Below, piece after piece: positions 11,546 to 19,935 of a DNA stretch of 64,000 nucleotides. Within the stretch, counting starts at the first letter, position 1. Every line of letters starts with the position of its first letter. The stretch is taken from the NCBI GenBank assembly GCA_963724645.1, contig CAVRVJ010000009.1:62001-126000 (forward strand), in the 5' to 3' direction. A model generated the notes under the pieces. The model saw nothing but the letters and a program-made list of their open reading frames with translations. It made no database searches and was not told the origin of the DNA. The stretch is from CAVXSP01 sp963724645 (GTDB lineage: Bacteria; Acidobacteriota; Vicinamibacteria; Vicinamibacterales; SCN-69-37). Position numbers and translations under genes: made by a program.

Positions 11546-12853
11546 GTGAGCCAGTCAGGTCCGATGTTACGATCCCGCGACCATCGTGATCTCACGATGT
11601 GGCTGGCGACGCTCGCTTTGGCCGCGCTGGTAGCTCGCTTGCCGGCACGCGCGCAGCAGCCGGTATTTCGGACCGCGGTTGACGTGATCGCCGTCGACGT
11701 GCAGATCGTCGACGCCAAGGGCAACCCGATCGATCGACTCGGGGCCAACGCCTTCGAGGTCTCCATCGAAGGCCATCGTCGCAAGGTGCTGTCGGCCTCG
11801 TTCATCCGCAGCGACACGTCGGACACCTCGATCGGGCGCAGCGATCCGTCCTCGCTGGCTGCGGCGGCTCCGGCCGCCGGCGCCGGTCGCACGTTCATCC
11901 TCGCGATCGACAACGAAAGCTTCAAGGTCGGCGACGCGCGCGATCCGGTCGAGGCGATTCGCGCCTTTCTCGACCGCCTTCAGCCCGACGATCGCGTGGG
12001 GCTGTACGTCTATCCGCCGGGCTGGTGGATTGCGCCGACGACGGGACGCGCCTCGGTTCGGGCCCGGCTGAACGGCGTGATCGGCACACATCCGATCTAC
12101 CGGAGCAATTACAATCTCAGGCCGTCCGAGATTGTCGACATCACGACAGAGCCGACCAACCCGCACGCGTTCATCACGGCCGCGCGCAATCGGGCCTCTG
12201 CGCTCGACGTGGCGACAGCAATGGAGCTCGATCCGGTCGTGAAGGTGCAGCAGCGCGAGTGTCCGGACGACGCCGATTGTCCGCCGCGCATTTATGCCGA
12301 AGGCATCGGGCTCGCGGCGGAGTTGCAGTATCAGGCCGACACCAGTCTCGACGGCCTTGGACGGCTGTTGACGAAGCTGGCCGACATTCCCGGACGCAAG
12401 GCGGTCGTCCTTTTGAGCGGCGGTCTGCTGGTCAGCGATCGCCTGGAAGGGCGACCGAGCGTCGGAGATGTGGCGCGCGTCATGGGGCAGGCGGCCGCGC
12501 GCGCAAACGCGAGCGTGTACACGATCCATGTGGAGACAATGGCGGCCGACGGCAATACGGCATCGCAGCGGGGCTCGCCGGGCGTGAGCGCCAGCCGGGA
12601 CCGCGCGTTGCTCGGAAACTGGTTGGACAGTTTTTCCAGCGCCGCCGGCGGCGCGCGGTTCTACGTGCCGTCGGGTGAAAGCGCGTTCGCACTCGACCGC
12701 GTGCTGCGCGAATCCGCCGGCTACTACCTGCTTGGTGTGCAGCCCGACGAGGCCGATCGCGACGGGCGCCCTCGCGAACTGAAAGTAAAAGTGGACGGCC
12801 GCGGCCTCACCGTGCGCAGCCGGCAGTGGGTGGTCGTTCCACCCAGGCGCTGA
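11546..12853 (+). CDS. exported VWFA-domain protein, Acidobacteria-type
   Basis: Secreted von Willebrand factor A protein of the Acidobacteria-enriched type (I recall the model TIGR03436, VWFA-related Acidobacterial domain). Residues 18-37 form a signal peptide (MWLATLALAALVARLPARAQ). The mature part opens with VDVIAVDVQIVDAKGNPI and AFEVSIEGH, followed by the VWFA fold with FILAIDNESF in place of a full DxSxS metal site, PGRKAVVLLSGGLL, and ends with YYLLGVQP and LKVKVDGRGLTVR. The frame is intact. The start could be GTG 11546, ATG 11564 or ATG 11597; no ribosome site decides. It sits 19 bases after the dehydratase on the same strand. Function unknown; members are thought to act in protein-protein contacts in the periplasm. 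Confidence 0.82.
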   Translation: MSQSGPMLRSRDHRDLTMWLATLALAALVARLPARAQQPVFRTAVDVIAVDVQIVDAKGNPIDRLGANAFEVSIEGHRRKVLSASFIRSDTSDTSIGRSDPSSLAAAAPAAGAGRTFILAIDNESFKVGDARDPVEAIRAFLDRLQPDDRVGLYVYPPGWWIAPTTGRASVRARLNGVIGTHPIYRSNYNLRPSEIVDITTEPTNPHAFITAARNRASALDVATAMELDPVVKVQQRECPDDADCPPRIYAEGIGLAAELQYQADTSLDGLGRLLTKLADIPGRKAVVLLSGGLLVSDRLEGRPSVGDVARVMGQAAARANASVYTIHVETMAADGNTASQRGSPGVSASRDRALLGNWLDSFSSAAGGARFYVPSGESAFALDRVLRESAGYYLLGVQPDEADRDGRPRELKVKVDGRGLTVRSRQWVVVPPRR

Positions 12854-12868
12854 GAACGGTCGGCGCGG

Positions 12869-13864
12869 CTACGCCCGAAACGTCACGCCCTGCTTCACCA
12901 GATAGTTCTTCGCGATCGTCGCCGATTCGAGCGGCGATGTCGGCATGTTCGCGCTGCTGTCCAGCTCCACCATGATCATGCCGTTGATGGCGCGGCCGTC
13001 CATCATCGTCAAGATGGCGGGGATGTCAACCTTGCCCTGACCGAGCGGGCAGTAGCCGACAAACGCCTCGCCGCCGGCATAGTCCTTGAGGTGCATGTGG
13101 TGAACGACCGGGAGGAAGTCCTTGACGACCTGCACGGGATCGGAGCCGCCCTTTTGAAGCTGGCCGATGTCCGGCCCGAACTTCATGTTCCGCGTATCGA
13201 CCGATTCCATGACGGCGTAGGTTTCGTCACGTGATTCCACGCAGGTGCCGGTGTGCTGGTGGACCACCGGCGTCAGGCCGACATCCACGATGGCCTTGCC
13301 GAGCTCGTTGAGCGTCGCGATGATGTCCGCTTTGTGATCGGCGAAGACGTAACTCGCGCGATTCACGCCGTTGGGGCCCACGACAATGATCTTCCCGCCG
13401 TTCTTCTTGACGACCTTCGCGGTGTTGACGGCGGCGTCAATCGTCGTTTTCCGCTGCGCCGGATCCGTCAAGTTCACACCCGTGTAGCTCGACATGAGAG
13501 GGAGTTTGTATTTTTCGATGAGCGGCTCGAGCCCGCCGTTGGCCTCCATGCCCTCGATCTGATAGTTGAACAGCTCGAGCGAGGCGAACCCGAGGCTCGA
13601 CACGTCCTTGAAGATGTTCTCGATCGCCTCGGCGCTGACCGGTCGCGGTCCCACGGGCGGCGGTGCCAGGCCGGGATCGGCAGCGCGCCCGGCGGGGCCG
13701 GCGGCCGGCGGGCCGGCGCGGCGGCCCTGACCCGACGGCCAGGTGATGCCGGTGTGGCCGATCTTCAGATTCTTGCGCCCTTGCGCCCATATGGGCAGAG
13801 CGGCCGCGCCAAGTCCGAGCACGACGGCCTGCGTGAACGCTCGCCGGTTGATGCGTCTGGTCAT
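12869..13864 (-). CDS. Tat-exported sugar isomerase/epimerase-like TIM-barrel protein
   Basis: Xylose-isomerase-like TIM barrel (AP-endonuclease-2 superfamily) of the sugar phosphate isomerase/epimerase type. MTRRINRRAFTQAVVLGLGA is a twin-arginine signal (NRRAFTQ), so it is probably folded before export. Barrel motifs include LKIGHTGITW, GFASLELFNYQIEGME, KIIVVGPNG, TPVVHQHTGTCVE, MKFGPDIGQL, VVHHMHLKDYAGG and MIMVELD; the E, D and H residues there are likely metal ligands. A Gly/Ala/Pro insert lies near residues 45-70. ATG 13864 is chosen because GGAGG lies five bases upstream, although an in-frame ATG overlaps the upstream stop at 13876. It follows the GntR regulator directly in one operon. 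Substrate unknown; a periplasmic pentose or sugar acid fits the context. Confidence 0.8.
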   Translation of the reverse strand: MTRRINRRAFTQAVVLGLGAAALPIWAQGRKNLKIGHTGITWPSGQGRRAGPPAAGPAGRAADPGLAPPPVGPRPVSAEAIENIFKDVSSLGFASLELFNYQIEGMEANGGLEPLIEKYKLPLMSSYTGVNLTDPAQRKTTIDAAVNTAKVVKKNGGKIIVVGPNGVNRASYVFADHKADIIATLNELGKAIVDVGLTPVVHQHTGTCVESRDETYAVMESVDTRNMKFGPDIGQLQKGGSDPVQVVKDFLPVVHHMHLKDYAGGEAFVGYCPLGQGKVDIPAILTMMDGRAINGMIMVELDSSANMPTSPLESATIAKNYLVKQGVTFRA

Positions 13865-13875
13865 CACGTCCTCCA

Positions 13876-14610
13876 TCAGACTGTGGCTTCCTCTTTGGGC
13901 GTCTCAGGCCCTGCCGCGGCGTCCGTGGCGGCCGCTTTACGAATCCAATCGCCGGGCTCTTCGATGTGCCTGCGCATCGCGGCCTCGGCGCGGATCGGGT
14001 CGCGGGCGCGCAAGGCTTCGAGAACGGGGATGTGCCGTTCGCCGATCTCGAAAAGCGAGCGATGGGTCATCTGGGTCATGTAGTGCGTGACCAGTGTCGT
14101 GGTGGCGAGGCGCATCGTCTGCCACACATGCTCGAGCATTCTGTTGTGAGCGGCCTTGATGATGGCGTGATGAAAGGCAAAGTCGGCGTCCACATGCGCG
14201 CGGTGATCGCCCCCTTCGGCAGCCTGTCGCATCTCGCCGATGAGCTGTTCGAGATGGGCCAGCGTCTCGTCGTCAATTCGGCCGGCCGCCTCGCGCGCGG
14301 CCAGGCTCTCGAGCGCCGCGCGAACCGGGTAGCTTTCCAGCAGATCGTCCGTGGAAATCTGCCGCACATATGTGCTGCGAAATGGCGAGCAGACGACGAA
14401 GCCGAACAGTTCGAGGTCGCGGAGGGCCTCCCGCACCGGCGCCTGGCTGACGCCAAACTTCTGAGCGAGGCGTGTCTCGACAATGCGCGTGCCCGGGGCG
14501 AGGCGGCCGCTCAGAATCTCGTCGATCAACTGCTCGCGGATTTCTTCCCGGAACACGCGGCGTTTGATGCTCGCAGGTTTGCTGTTCAGCTTGGCGCTGT
14601 GCTTGGGCAT
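13876..14610 (-). CDS. GntR-family (FadR subfamily) transcriptional regulator 1
   Basis: A 244-residue regulator. The winged-helix N-domain (IREQLIDEILSGRLAPGTRI, then ETRLAQKFGVSQAPVREALR) is followed by an all-helical FCD effector domain (residues about 95-220) with likely metal-binding His residues in DADFAFHHAI, HRSLFEIGERH and MRRHIEEPGDW. It is intact and closely similar to the second GntR at 21023-21740, with near-identical recognition-helix regions (RLAQKFGVSQAPVREALR against RLAQQFGVSQAPVREALR). The palindrome at 14663-14675 lies 53 bases upstream of its start, which suggests autoregulation. The isomerase-like gene follows with its upstream in-frame ATG overlapping this stop. Effector unknown; FadR-type proteins often respond to carboxylic or sugar acids. 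Confidence 0.9.
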   Translation of the reverse strand: MPKHSAKLNSKPASIKRRVFREEIREQLIDEILSGRLAPGTRIVETRLAQKFGVSQAPVREALRDLELFGFVVCSPFRSTYVRQISTDDLLESYPVRAALESLAAREAAGRIDDETLAHLEQLIGEMRQAAEGGDHRAHVDADFAFHHAIIKAAHNRMLEHVWQTMRLATTTLVTHYMTQMTHRSLFEIGERHIPVLEALRARDPIRAEAAMRRHIEEPGDWIRKAAATDAAAGPETPKEEATV

Positions 14611-14662
14611 AGGCCTTCAACTTATCGTCCGACCGATGGGAGTCGGAAAGTCCCGTAGAAAA

Positions 14663-14675
14663 ATCGATTATCGAT
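14663..14675. promoter_or_regulatory. putative GntR-type operator, copy B
   Basis: ATCGATTATCGAT is a perfect odd-centred palindrome, 53 bases upstream of the GntR-1 start and directly downstream of a candidate promoter at 14689-14717. That position suits autorepression. Copies A and C are near 9448 and 21764. Confidence 0.62.
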
Positions 14676-14688
14676 TCCAGCGGGCTAT

Positions 14689-14717
14689 ACGTTAACGCCC
14701 CGCTCCTGTCGTGTCAA
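14689..14717 (-). promoter_or_regulatory. candidate sigma-70-type promoter for GntR-1
   Basis: On the minus strand TTGACA (14717-14712) is separated by 17 bases from TAACGT (14694-14689). The -35 is consensus, the -10 matches at three of six positions. Predicted transcription would start just before operator B. Confidence 0.35.
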
Positions 14718-14755
14718 TTCGCTGGCCCGCCATTCGCTGGCCCGCCACTTGACAC
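14711..14755. repeat. 15-bp tandem duplication inside a 7-bp inverted repeat
   Basis: ATTCGCTGGCCCGCC occurs twice back to back (14717-14731 and 14732-14746). It is flanked by GTGTCAA (14711-14717) and TTGACAC (14749-14755), which are inverted copies. It lies between the end of the methyl-transfer operon (14817) and the GntR-1 promoter. It might be a hairpin at the operon end or a small duplication; no T-tract is present. Confidence 0.5.
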
Positions 14756-14816
14756 CTGCGAGAACGTCTGGGCGGCGGAACTCCGTCGGGCGCCACGGCC
14801 GCGATGCCGTTCCACT

Positions 14817-15163
14817 TCAGCCGTTCGGCGAGTCGGGGTCAATGAAGACGACGCCCTGATCGATTGTCATCTCGACTCCGGCCGCCGCGGCTGCTTCCTG
14901 CAGCGCCGCCCGCAGCATCAGGGGGGGGTCGGCGCTCACGTCCAGGCGCCGCATGAGCCCCTCACCTTTCTTATCGCCGACCGACAGCACGATCTTGAGC
15001 CCGCGGCGCTTGCACTTGACTGCCACGCCCCCGGGCAGCGCCGTGTTCATGGGCTTCAAGTAGGCATCGACATAGTGGACCCCGATGCCGGACTTGTCGT
15101 CGGTGAATGCGCGGAAGACGCGTCGTCGGCGTCCCCGTTGACGTCGCACAGCTTCATCTTCAT
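14817..15163 (-). CDS. small conserved-looking protein of the methyl-transfer operon, function unknown
   Basis: About 115 residues, last gene of the corrinoid operon. ATG 15163 overlaps the stop of the homocysteine methyltransferase (ATGA), so translation is coupled. It starts MKMKLCDVNGDADD; after one frame break near 15120 it continues FRAFTDDKSGIGVHYVDAYL, then LPGGVAVKCKRRGLKIVLSV, GLMRRLDVSADPPLMLRAAL and ends VVFIDPDSPNG. There is no signal peptide, membrane segment or obvious metal motif. The basic stretch CKRRGLK next to a beta-strand pattern suggests a small alpha/beta fold. I do not recognise the family. Its fixed place in the operon suggests an accessory role in methyl transfer or cofactor handling. 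Confidence 0.6.
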
Positions 15164-16069
15164 CTTCGTGCCAGGTAGGCATCCAGCGCGCGCCTGAATG
15201 CCCGAATGTGATCGGGTGTGCTGCCGCAGCAGGCCCCGATGATGCGCGCGCCCGCTTCGATCAGCGGTACGACGCCGGCGACCATCTGGTCGGGCGTCTC
15301 GTCGTAAATCACTTTCATGTTCACCAGCTTGGGCTGACCAGCGTTTGGTTGCACCATGATGGGCCGCGACGTGGCGCGCTCGTAACGCTCGACGGCCTGG
15401 CGCGCCCGCGTCCATATCCATGCCCGTGCCGCAATTGAGCGCGATGAGATCGACGCCGTGCGTCTCCATGAATTCTGCGGCGCGCTCGGGATCAACGCCC
15501 ATCATGGTCCGGAACGTCGAGCCATCGAGCGTCACGTCATACGCCATCGATCCAATCACGCACGCGGCTCCGGCTTCTTGCGCGCCGTGATGGCCAGCCC
15601 CAACTCTTCGAGCGCCGTCTGCGTCTCGATGATGATCGCATCGACGCCGGCCTAGACCAGGGCCAGCGCCTGCTCGCCAAACGCCTCCCGCACCTGCGCC
15701 TCCGTGAAATCGCCGTACGGCTCCAGCAGCCCGCCGAAGGGTCCGATGTCGCCGATGACGTATCCGGATCGTTCACCAAAGGCTTCGCTGGCAATGGCCA
15801 CCGCGGCGCGCGTTGATCGCGGCCACGTCGCCGGCCGCGCCGTGACGATTCAGCATGATTCGGATCCGCCGAACGTGTTGGTGAGCAGACAATCCGATCC
15901 GGCATCGACGTACCGGCGTTGGATGTCCAGCACTTTTTCCGGATGCGTCAGGTTCCAGGCCTCGCCGCAGGCGCCTTGCTCCAGGCCGGCGATCATCAGT
16001 TGCGTGCCCATCGCGCCGTCGCCGAGCAGCGGGCGGGCGCGAATAGCGTCAAGAAGCGGGAGTCTTCAT
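15160..16069 (-). CDS. homocysteine S-methyltransferase, MetH N-domain-like (frameshifted, one in-frame TAG)
   Basis: Stand-alone version of the homocysteine-binding barrel of methionine synthase; it would move a methyl group from a methyl-corrinoid protein to homocysteine, giving methionine in the cytoplasm. In corrected frame it opens LLDAIRARPLLGDGAMGTQL, then DAGSDCLLTNTFGG, GDIGPFGGLLEPYGDFTE, AGVDAIIIETQTALEELG, VDLIALNCGTGMDMD, RPIMVQPNAGQP and IIGACCGSTPDHIRAF. The Cys of ALNCG and the pair in GACCG are the expected zinc ligands. The length (about 300 residues) fits one domain. ATG 16069 overlaps the upstream TGA. Frame breaks lie near 16057, 15850, 15580 and 15400-15420. A TAG at 15652-15654 replaces what is probably GAG (Glu) before AGVDAI, most likely a sequence error. 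Confidence 0.85.
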
Positions 16070-17330
16070 GGGGGAGATCCAAGGCCGGCTTCGCCGCGCG
16101 TCTGGTCCGCGTGCGCCAGCGCGTAGTGAATAGTCTCGAGCACCAGACCCCACTTGTGCTCGCGGGCCTCGGCATCGCAGTAACAGCCGGCCGGACATGT
16201 GGGCCGGGACCATGCGCAGCACATCGTTGAGCGGCCGGCCGTGCAAGCGGGCGTTCCCGCGCGATAGCCGACATCAGATGCTCGCGATGGCTGAGGTAAC
16301 GGCACATGGATGGTATCCGGCGTCTCCCGGCGCTGGCCCGCAGGACTGTTCCTGAATCAGGTAGCCGTCATCCCGCGATCCAAGCGTGACCTCGATATCG
16401 AAATGCGAGCGCGCGCCCATAATTCGTGCACGTCGTGCCGTCATATCGGAACATCGCGGCGATGGTGCCGTCGTCCCGGCGTTGCAGTGACAGCCGCTCG
16501 GCCGCCCACCGCTGCAGGGCTTTGGCGCTGACGCTGTATTGGCGTTGCCGATCCAAGGGTGGCAGACGCGAGGAGTGAAGGGCGCAGGAGGGACGGAGGC
16601 CGCGGCGGTCTCGACGTCGGCTCCGCGCCGGTACGGTGCACGGCGGTATTGGCACCGGCCGAACGAGCAGGTCTCGCACGGGACTGCAGCCCGGTCAACG
16701 CGGCGGACGCGATCGAGGTGGCGCGTGACGCCGAAGACGGCCAGCAGCGATTTTTTCGGCCGCAGCATCCCGGACTCGAGCACTTCGAGCGGGAAGAGCG
16801 TGTCGGGCTGGCGGACGCGTCGCGCCAGCCGCTTGAGCAGCGAGTAACGGGGCTGCTCCTCGACGTCCCAGTCGGTGATATCCGGGCTGTAGTGGGGCAG
16901 CACGGCCATCGCGCTCGCCGCCGCCCACGCGCACAAGCGGGCACCGGTCATCGTGATCAGGTGCTCCACCACGGCCGATCCGAAAACCTCGAGAAAGAAG
17001 TACTCGTCCGGCTTCTCCGTCGTGCCAGCGGACGCTGCGCTTCCTCTTCGAGCTCCGGTCCGGCGCTGGCGGCCGACGAGGACGGCGCCGTGCGCGCCGG
17101 CCTGCCGCGCACGTCGTTCGCAATCGGCGCTGGTGAAGGTAACTCCATCACGAAGACGTCGCCGTCCTGACGTGAACCGCGTCTCGACGTCATGCGCGTA
17201 CACCCATGGCGCCCGTGCTGCCGCGTACCAGTCGCGCGCCCAGTCGGCGAGCTCCGCGCCGCGGTCCTTCCAGCTCCCAGCCTCGCGGATATCCGAGCAG
17301 CCGGACGTACTCGGCCGGCTGCACTGTCAC
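16066..17330 (-). CDS. MetH activation-domain-like corrinoid reactivation protein (frameshifted)
   Basis: Resembles the C-terminal activation domain of cobalamin-dependent methionine synthase, which binds S-adenosylmethionine and reductively remethylates the cofactor. Visible motifs: QPAEYVRLLGYPRGWELEG at the start, DGDVFVMELPSPAPIANDVR, EYFFLEVFGSAVVEHLI, then HYSPDITDWDVEEQPRYSLL (compare the RFSPGY..WP.EEQ signature of MetH) and LEVLESGMLRPKKSLLAVFG. A Cys cluster follows (CETCSFGRCQYRRAPY). The C-terminal third (YSVSAKALQRWAAERLSLQR ... CPAGCYCDAEAREHKWGLVL) is not part of MetH as I know it and holds more cysteines. The start is uncertain: GTG 17330 overlaps the presumed RACo stop. The stop overlaps the next ATG. 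Several frame breaks between 17300 and 16200. Confidence 0.72.
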
Positions 17331-19003
17331 GTCGGGCAGGGTATCGCATGGGCATCGATGACCCGATGACCCGATGCGGCGACTCGACCGGCTTGAACTG
17401 GCAGCCCTCGACGAAGAAATCGAAGAACTCAGGATGCGTTTCGAGCCGGCAATGCTCGACGCGCCTGACCAGCGCCTCGAGCTCCCGACGCCGGGACACC
17501 GACAACAGCGCGATCGACGCGCCCTCAATCGCGGCGTTGCCGACTTGCACGATTTTCTCGTCCGGCAGATTTGGGAATGAGGCCGATACGGCGCGACGCA
17601 TCTTTCTTCAGGTGACCGGCCGAAGCCGCCCGCGAGGTAGAACACCGCGAGGTCGTCGAACGTGGATGCCGTATCGACTGAAGACCACGTGCAGCCCGGC
17701 GACATTGGCGCCCTTGGCCTGCGCGAGTTCGTTGACGTCGCGCTCGAGGAAGACCAGGCCGCGATCGGCATCAAGCGTGATGCGGTCCTCGCCGTCCTCG
17801 AAACGTCCCATCGCGTTCATGCGGCCGGCGCGGAGCAACTCACTCATCAGCTCGACGAGCCCTGATCCGCAGATTCCCTCGCGGTCGCCACCGCCAATGA
17901 CGCCGACGTGGAACGTGCCGTCGTCGCGCACGCGACGTCTTCGATCGCGCCATCCAGTCCCGGCATGCCGCACGCGATGGCGCCGCCTTCGAACGCCGGG
18001 CCGGCCGGACACGAGGCCGCCAGCAATGCGATGCCGATTGCCGACGATCAGCTCGGTGTTCGTGCCGATGTCCATCAGCGCCACCAGCCGGTCCTCGTGC
18101 GCGAGATCCATGGCCAGCATGCACGCCGCGGCGTCGGCGCCGACGTGCCCGCTGATGATCGGCAGGCCGTAGACGCGCGCCTTCGGGTGGATGGGCAGCA
18201 GGCAGCCGGCGGCCGGTCTCCGTCAGGCTGGTCGACGTTCGCCTGCCCTCGGCCAGTTCGATCTCGGTGATCGACCGGTACGGGTTCTGGCCGATCGAGT
18301 ACACGCTCTGCCGGAAGAACAGGTCACGCATCGTCGAGTTGCCGACGACGACCACTTCGTAGATGGTCGTGGGATCGACGGGGAATTCCTCGATCGCGTG
18401 AGTCAGATAGCCGGCCAGCGTCCGCATCAGCAGCCTGCCCGGATGCTCCGTGTCGTAGTGGATGCGCGACATCACGTCCGAGCCGCCGAAGCGCTGCGGG
18501 TTCTCGAACGAGGAGTCGGCGACCAGTTCGCCCGTTTCGAGGTTGATCAGCCGGAGGACGACCGTGGTCGTGCCGAGGTCGATCGCCAGGCCGTGAATCG
18601 GCTCCGGTCGATCGCGCGATCTCCACGCCGTCGAGCATCAGGATGCGGTCGCCATCGCGCGTGACGGCCGGGTCGAGCGCAGTCGGCGATGCGTGGCGGG
18701 AGATCGAGCGCATGCCGCTCGATGCGCATGTGGCCGCGGCGCATAGTGTGGCAGTCGACTCGCCGCGTCGGCCGCGATCGCGGCACTGGCACGAGAGCCG
18801 GAACCGGCCGCGTCGAGATGCCGTTCGGCTCGGTGGGCGGCGAGAGCAGCGCCATCCCTGCGTGACTTCGACGATGCACTCCCGGCATTTGCCCTGCTTG
18901 ACGCACGACGTCGGCACGCGGACGCCGGCCTGCTCGGCGGCATCGAAGAGCGATCGCCCGGCGGCCTCATGCGGCGGCCGTTGATGGTGAGGGTGACCGG
19001 CAT
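17327..19003 (-). CDS. RACo-type reductive activator of corrinoid protein (2Fe-2S plus ASKHA/DUF4445, frameshifted)
   Basis: Reactivates accidentally oxidised corrinoid proteins, coupling ATP hydrolysis to electron delivery. ATG 19003 gives MPVTLTINGRRMRPPGDRS, a plant-type ferredoxin domain whose cluster cysteines are seen in CVKQGKCREC (C-x5-C-x2-C) plus LSCQC further on. The middle and C-terminal actin-like domain shows LAIDLGTTTV (corrected frame), YEVVVVGNSTMRDLFF, LVALMDIGTNTELIVGN, GVIGGGDREGICGSGLVELM, VFYLAGGFG and VGNAAIEGASIALLS, ending at EFFDFFVEGCQFKPVE as RACo proteins do. Frame breaks are frequent. The stop is displaced: removing one 8-bp repeat unit at 17356-17376 restores a TGA at 17327-17329 that overlaps the next GTG. 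Length is about 560 residues. Confidence 0.84.
17356..17376. repeat. 8-bp tandem repeat at the RACo / MetH-activation gene junction
   Basis: GATGACCC is repeated 2.5 times (17357-17364, 17365-17372, then GATG). The unit length is not a multiple of three, so gain or loss of a copy changes the reading frame across the gene junction. With one copy fewer the upstream gene would end in a GTGA overlap with the downstream start. Confidence 0.7.
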
Positions 19004-19018
19004 GTCCGAAGGCCTGTT

Positions 19019-19277
19019 CTACAAGTCGGCCTCGGCCTCGAGCTCGCGCTTGAGGGCCTCGGCGACCTCCTGGGCGGCGCCCTCGCGCTCCTGCGTCCTC
19101 GCTCCAATGCCACTGCGCGAGGTAGTCGTCCGCGCCCTGCAGGCCGCGCTGCGCGGCCAGCTGATCGATCCGCTCCATGAATCGCGGATCGAGCGACAGC
19201 GTGACGTCGTCCCGCTCGTCTTCCGCCTTGATCTGCGAGGGGATTTCCTGCCAGTAGAGAATCTTGTACGTCGCCAC
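19019..19277 (-). CDS. small PF13769-like ('virulence factor' family) protein
   Basis: About 85 residues. GTG 19277 gives VATYKILYWQEIPSQIKAED, then DDVTLSLDPRFMERIDQLAA, DDYLAQWHWSE and, after a frame break near 19100, ALKRELEAEADL. The YWQEIPSQIKA ... FMERID ... DDYL..W pattern matches, as I recall it, the small Pfam family PF13769, whose members in Proteobacteria often sit in corrinoid/one-carbon gene clusters and have no proven link to virulence. The gene follows the corrinoid protein after five bases, with its AGGA ribosome site inside the preceding stop region. Role unknown; a cytoplasmic partner of the methyl-transfer proteins is the natural guess. Confidence 0.72.
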
Positions 19278-19282
19278 GGCGC

Positions 19283-19908
19283 TCAGTCCTGCTTCGCGAG
19301 CCGCAGGAACAGATCGACCGCGGCCGACGCGTTCTGGCCGTAGCCGTCGGCGCCGATTTCGTCGGCGAACATCTGGCTGATCGGCGCGCCGCCGACCGCC
19401 ATCTTGATGTGTCCCTTGCCCGGCCGCCTCGAAGCCGTCGATCACGGTCTTCATGTAGGTCATCGTCGTCGTCAGCAGCGCGCTCATGCCGATGATGTCG
19501 GGCTGGCACTTGCTCGGCGGCAGCCATGAACTTCTCGACGCTCTGATCGACGCCGATGTCGTGGACCTCGAAGCCCGCGCCTTCGGCCATCATGCAGACG
19601 AGGTTCTTGCCGATATCGTGCAGATCGCCGCGCACCGTGCCCATCAGCAGGATGCCGGCCGGCTGCGCGCCGCTGTCCTTCGCGCTCAGCAGCGGCTTGA
19701 GAACGGCCATGCCGGCCTTCATCGCGCGCGCGGCGATGAGCACCTCGGGCACGTACAGCACGTTGTGCTTGAAATCCTCGCCGACGACGCTCATGCCGGC
19801 GATGAGCCCGTCGTTCAGGACTTCCTGGACGGGCCGCCCCTCGGCGAGGGCGTCCTTGGTCATCTGCTCGACTTCCTTGGCCTTGCCCTCGTAGAGGCAC
19901 TGGTTCAT
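19283..19908 (-). CDS. corrinoid (B12-binding) methyl-carrier protein (frameshifted)
   Basis: Two-domain cobalamin carrier of the MtaC/MtvC/MetH-B12 type that shuttles methyl groups between methyltransferases. The helical cap domain (KEVEQMTKDALAEGRPVQEV, then MSVVGEDFKHNVLYVPEVLI) precedes a Rossmann-like B12 domain with GTVRGDLHDIGKNLVCMMAE, where DLHDIG is the DxHxxG motif whose His ligates cobalt. It continues FEVHDIGVDQSVEKFM, IIGMSALLTTTMTYM and KMAVGGAPISQMFADEIGAD in corrected frame. ATG 19908 is used. An upstream ATG near 19926 would fit a slightly longer start (MADYALMNQ) if one base were corrected. Frame breaks near 19515 and 19420. Length about 208 residues, typical. Confidence 0.9.
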
Positions 19909-19935
19909 CAGGGCGTAATCAGGCCATCGGCTTTT

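Noticed and set aside
15652..15654. In-frame TAG in the homocysteine methyltransferase, suggesting pyrrolysine as in methylamine methyltransferases
   Set aside because: The codon sits where MetH-type proteins usually have Glu before a Gly-Val-Asp strand, GAG to TAG is one change, the gene has several other sequence errors, the family does not use pyrrolysine, and no pyl genes are visible.
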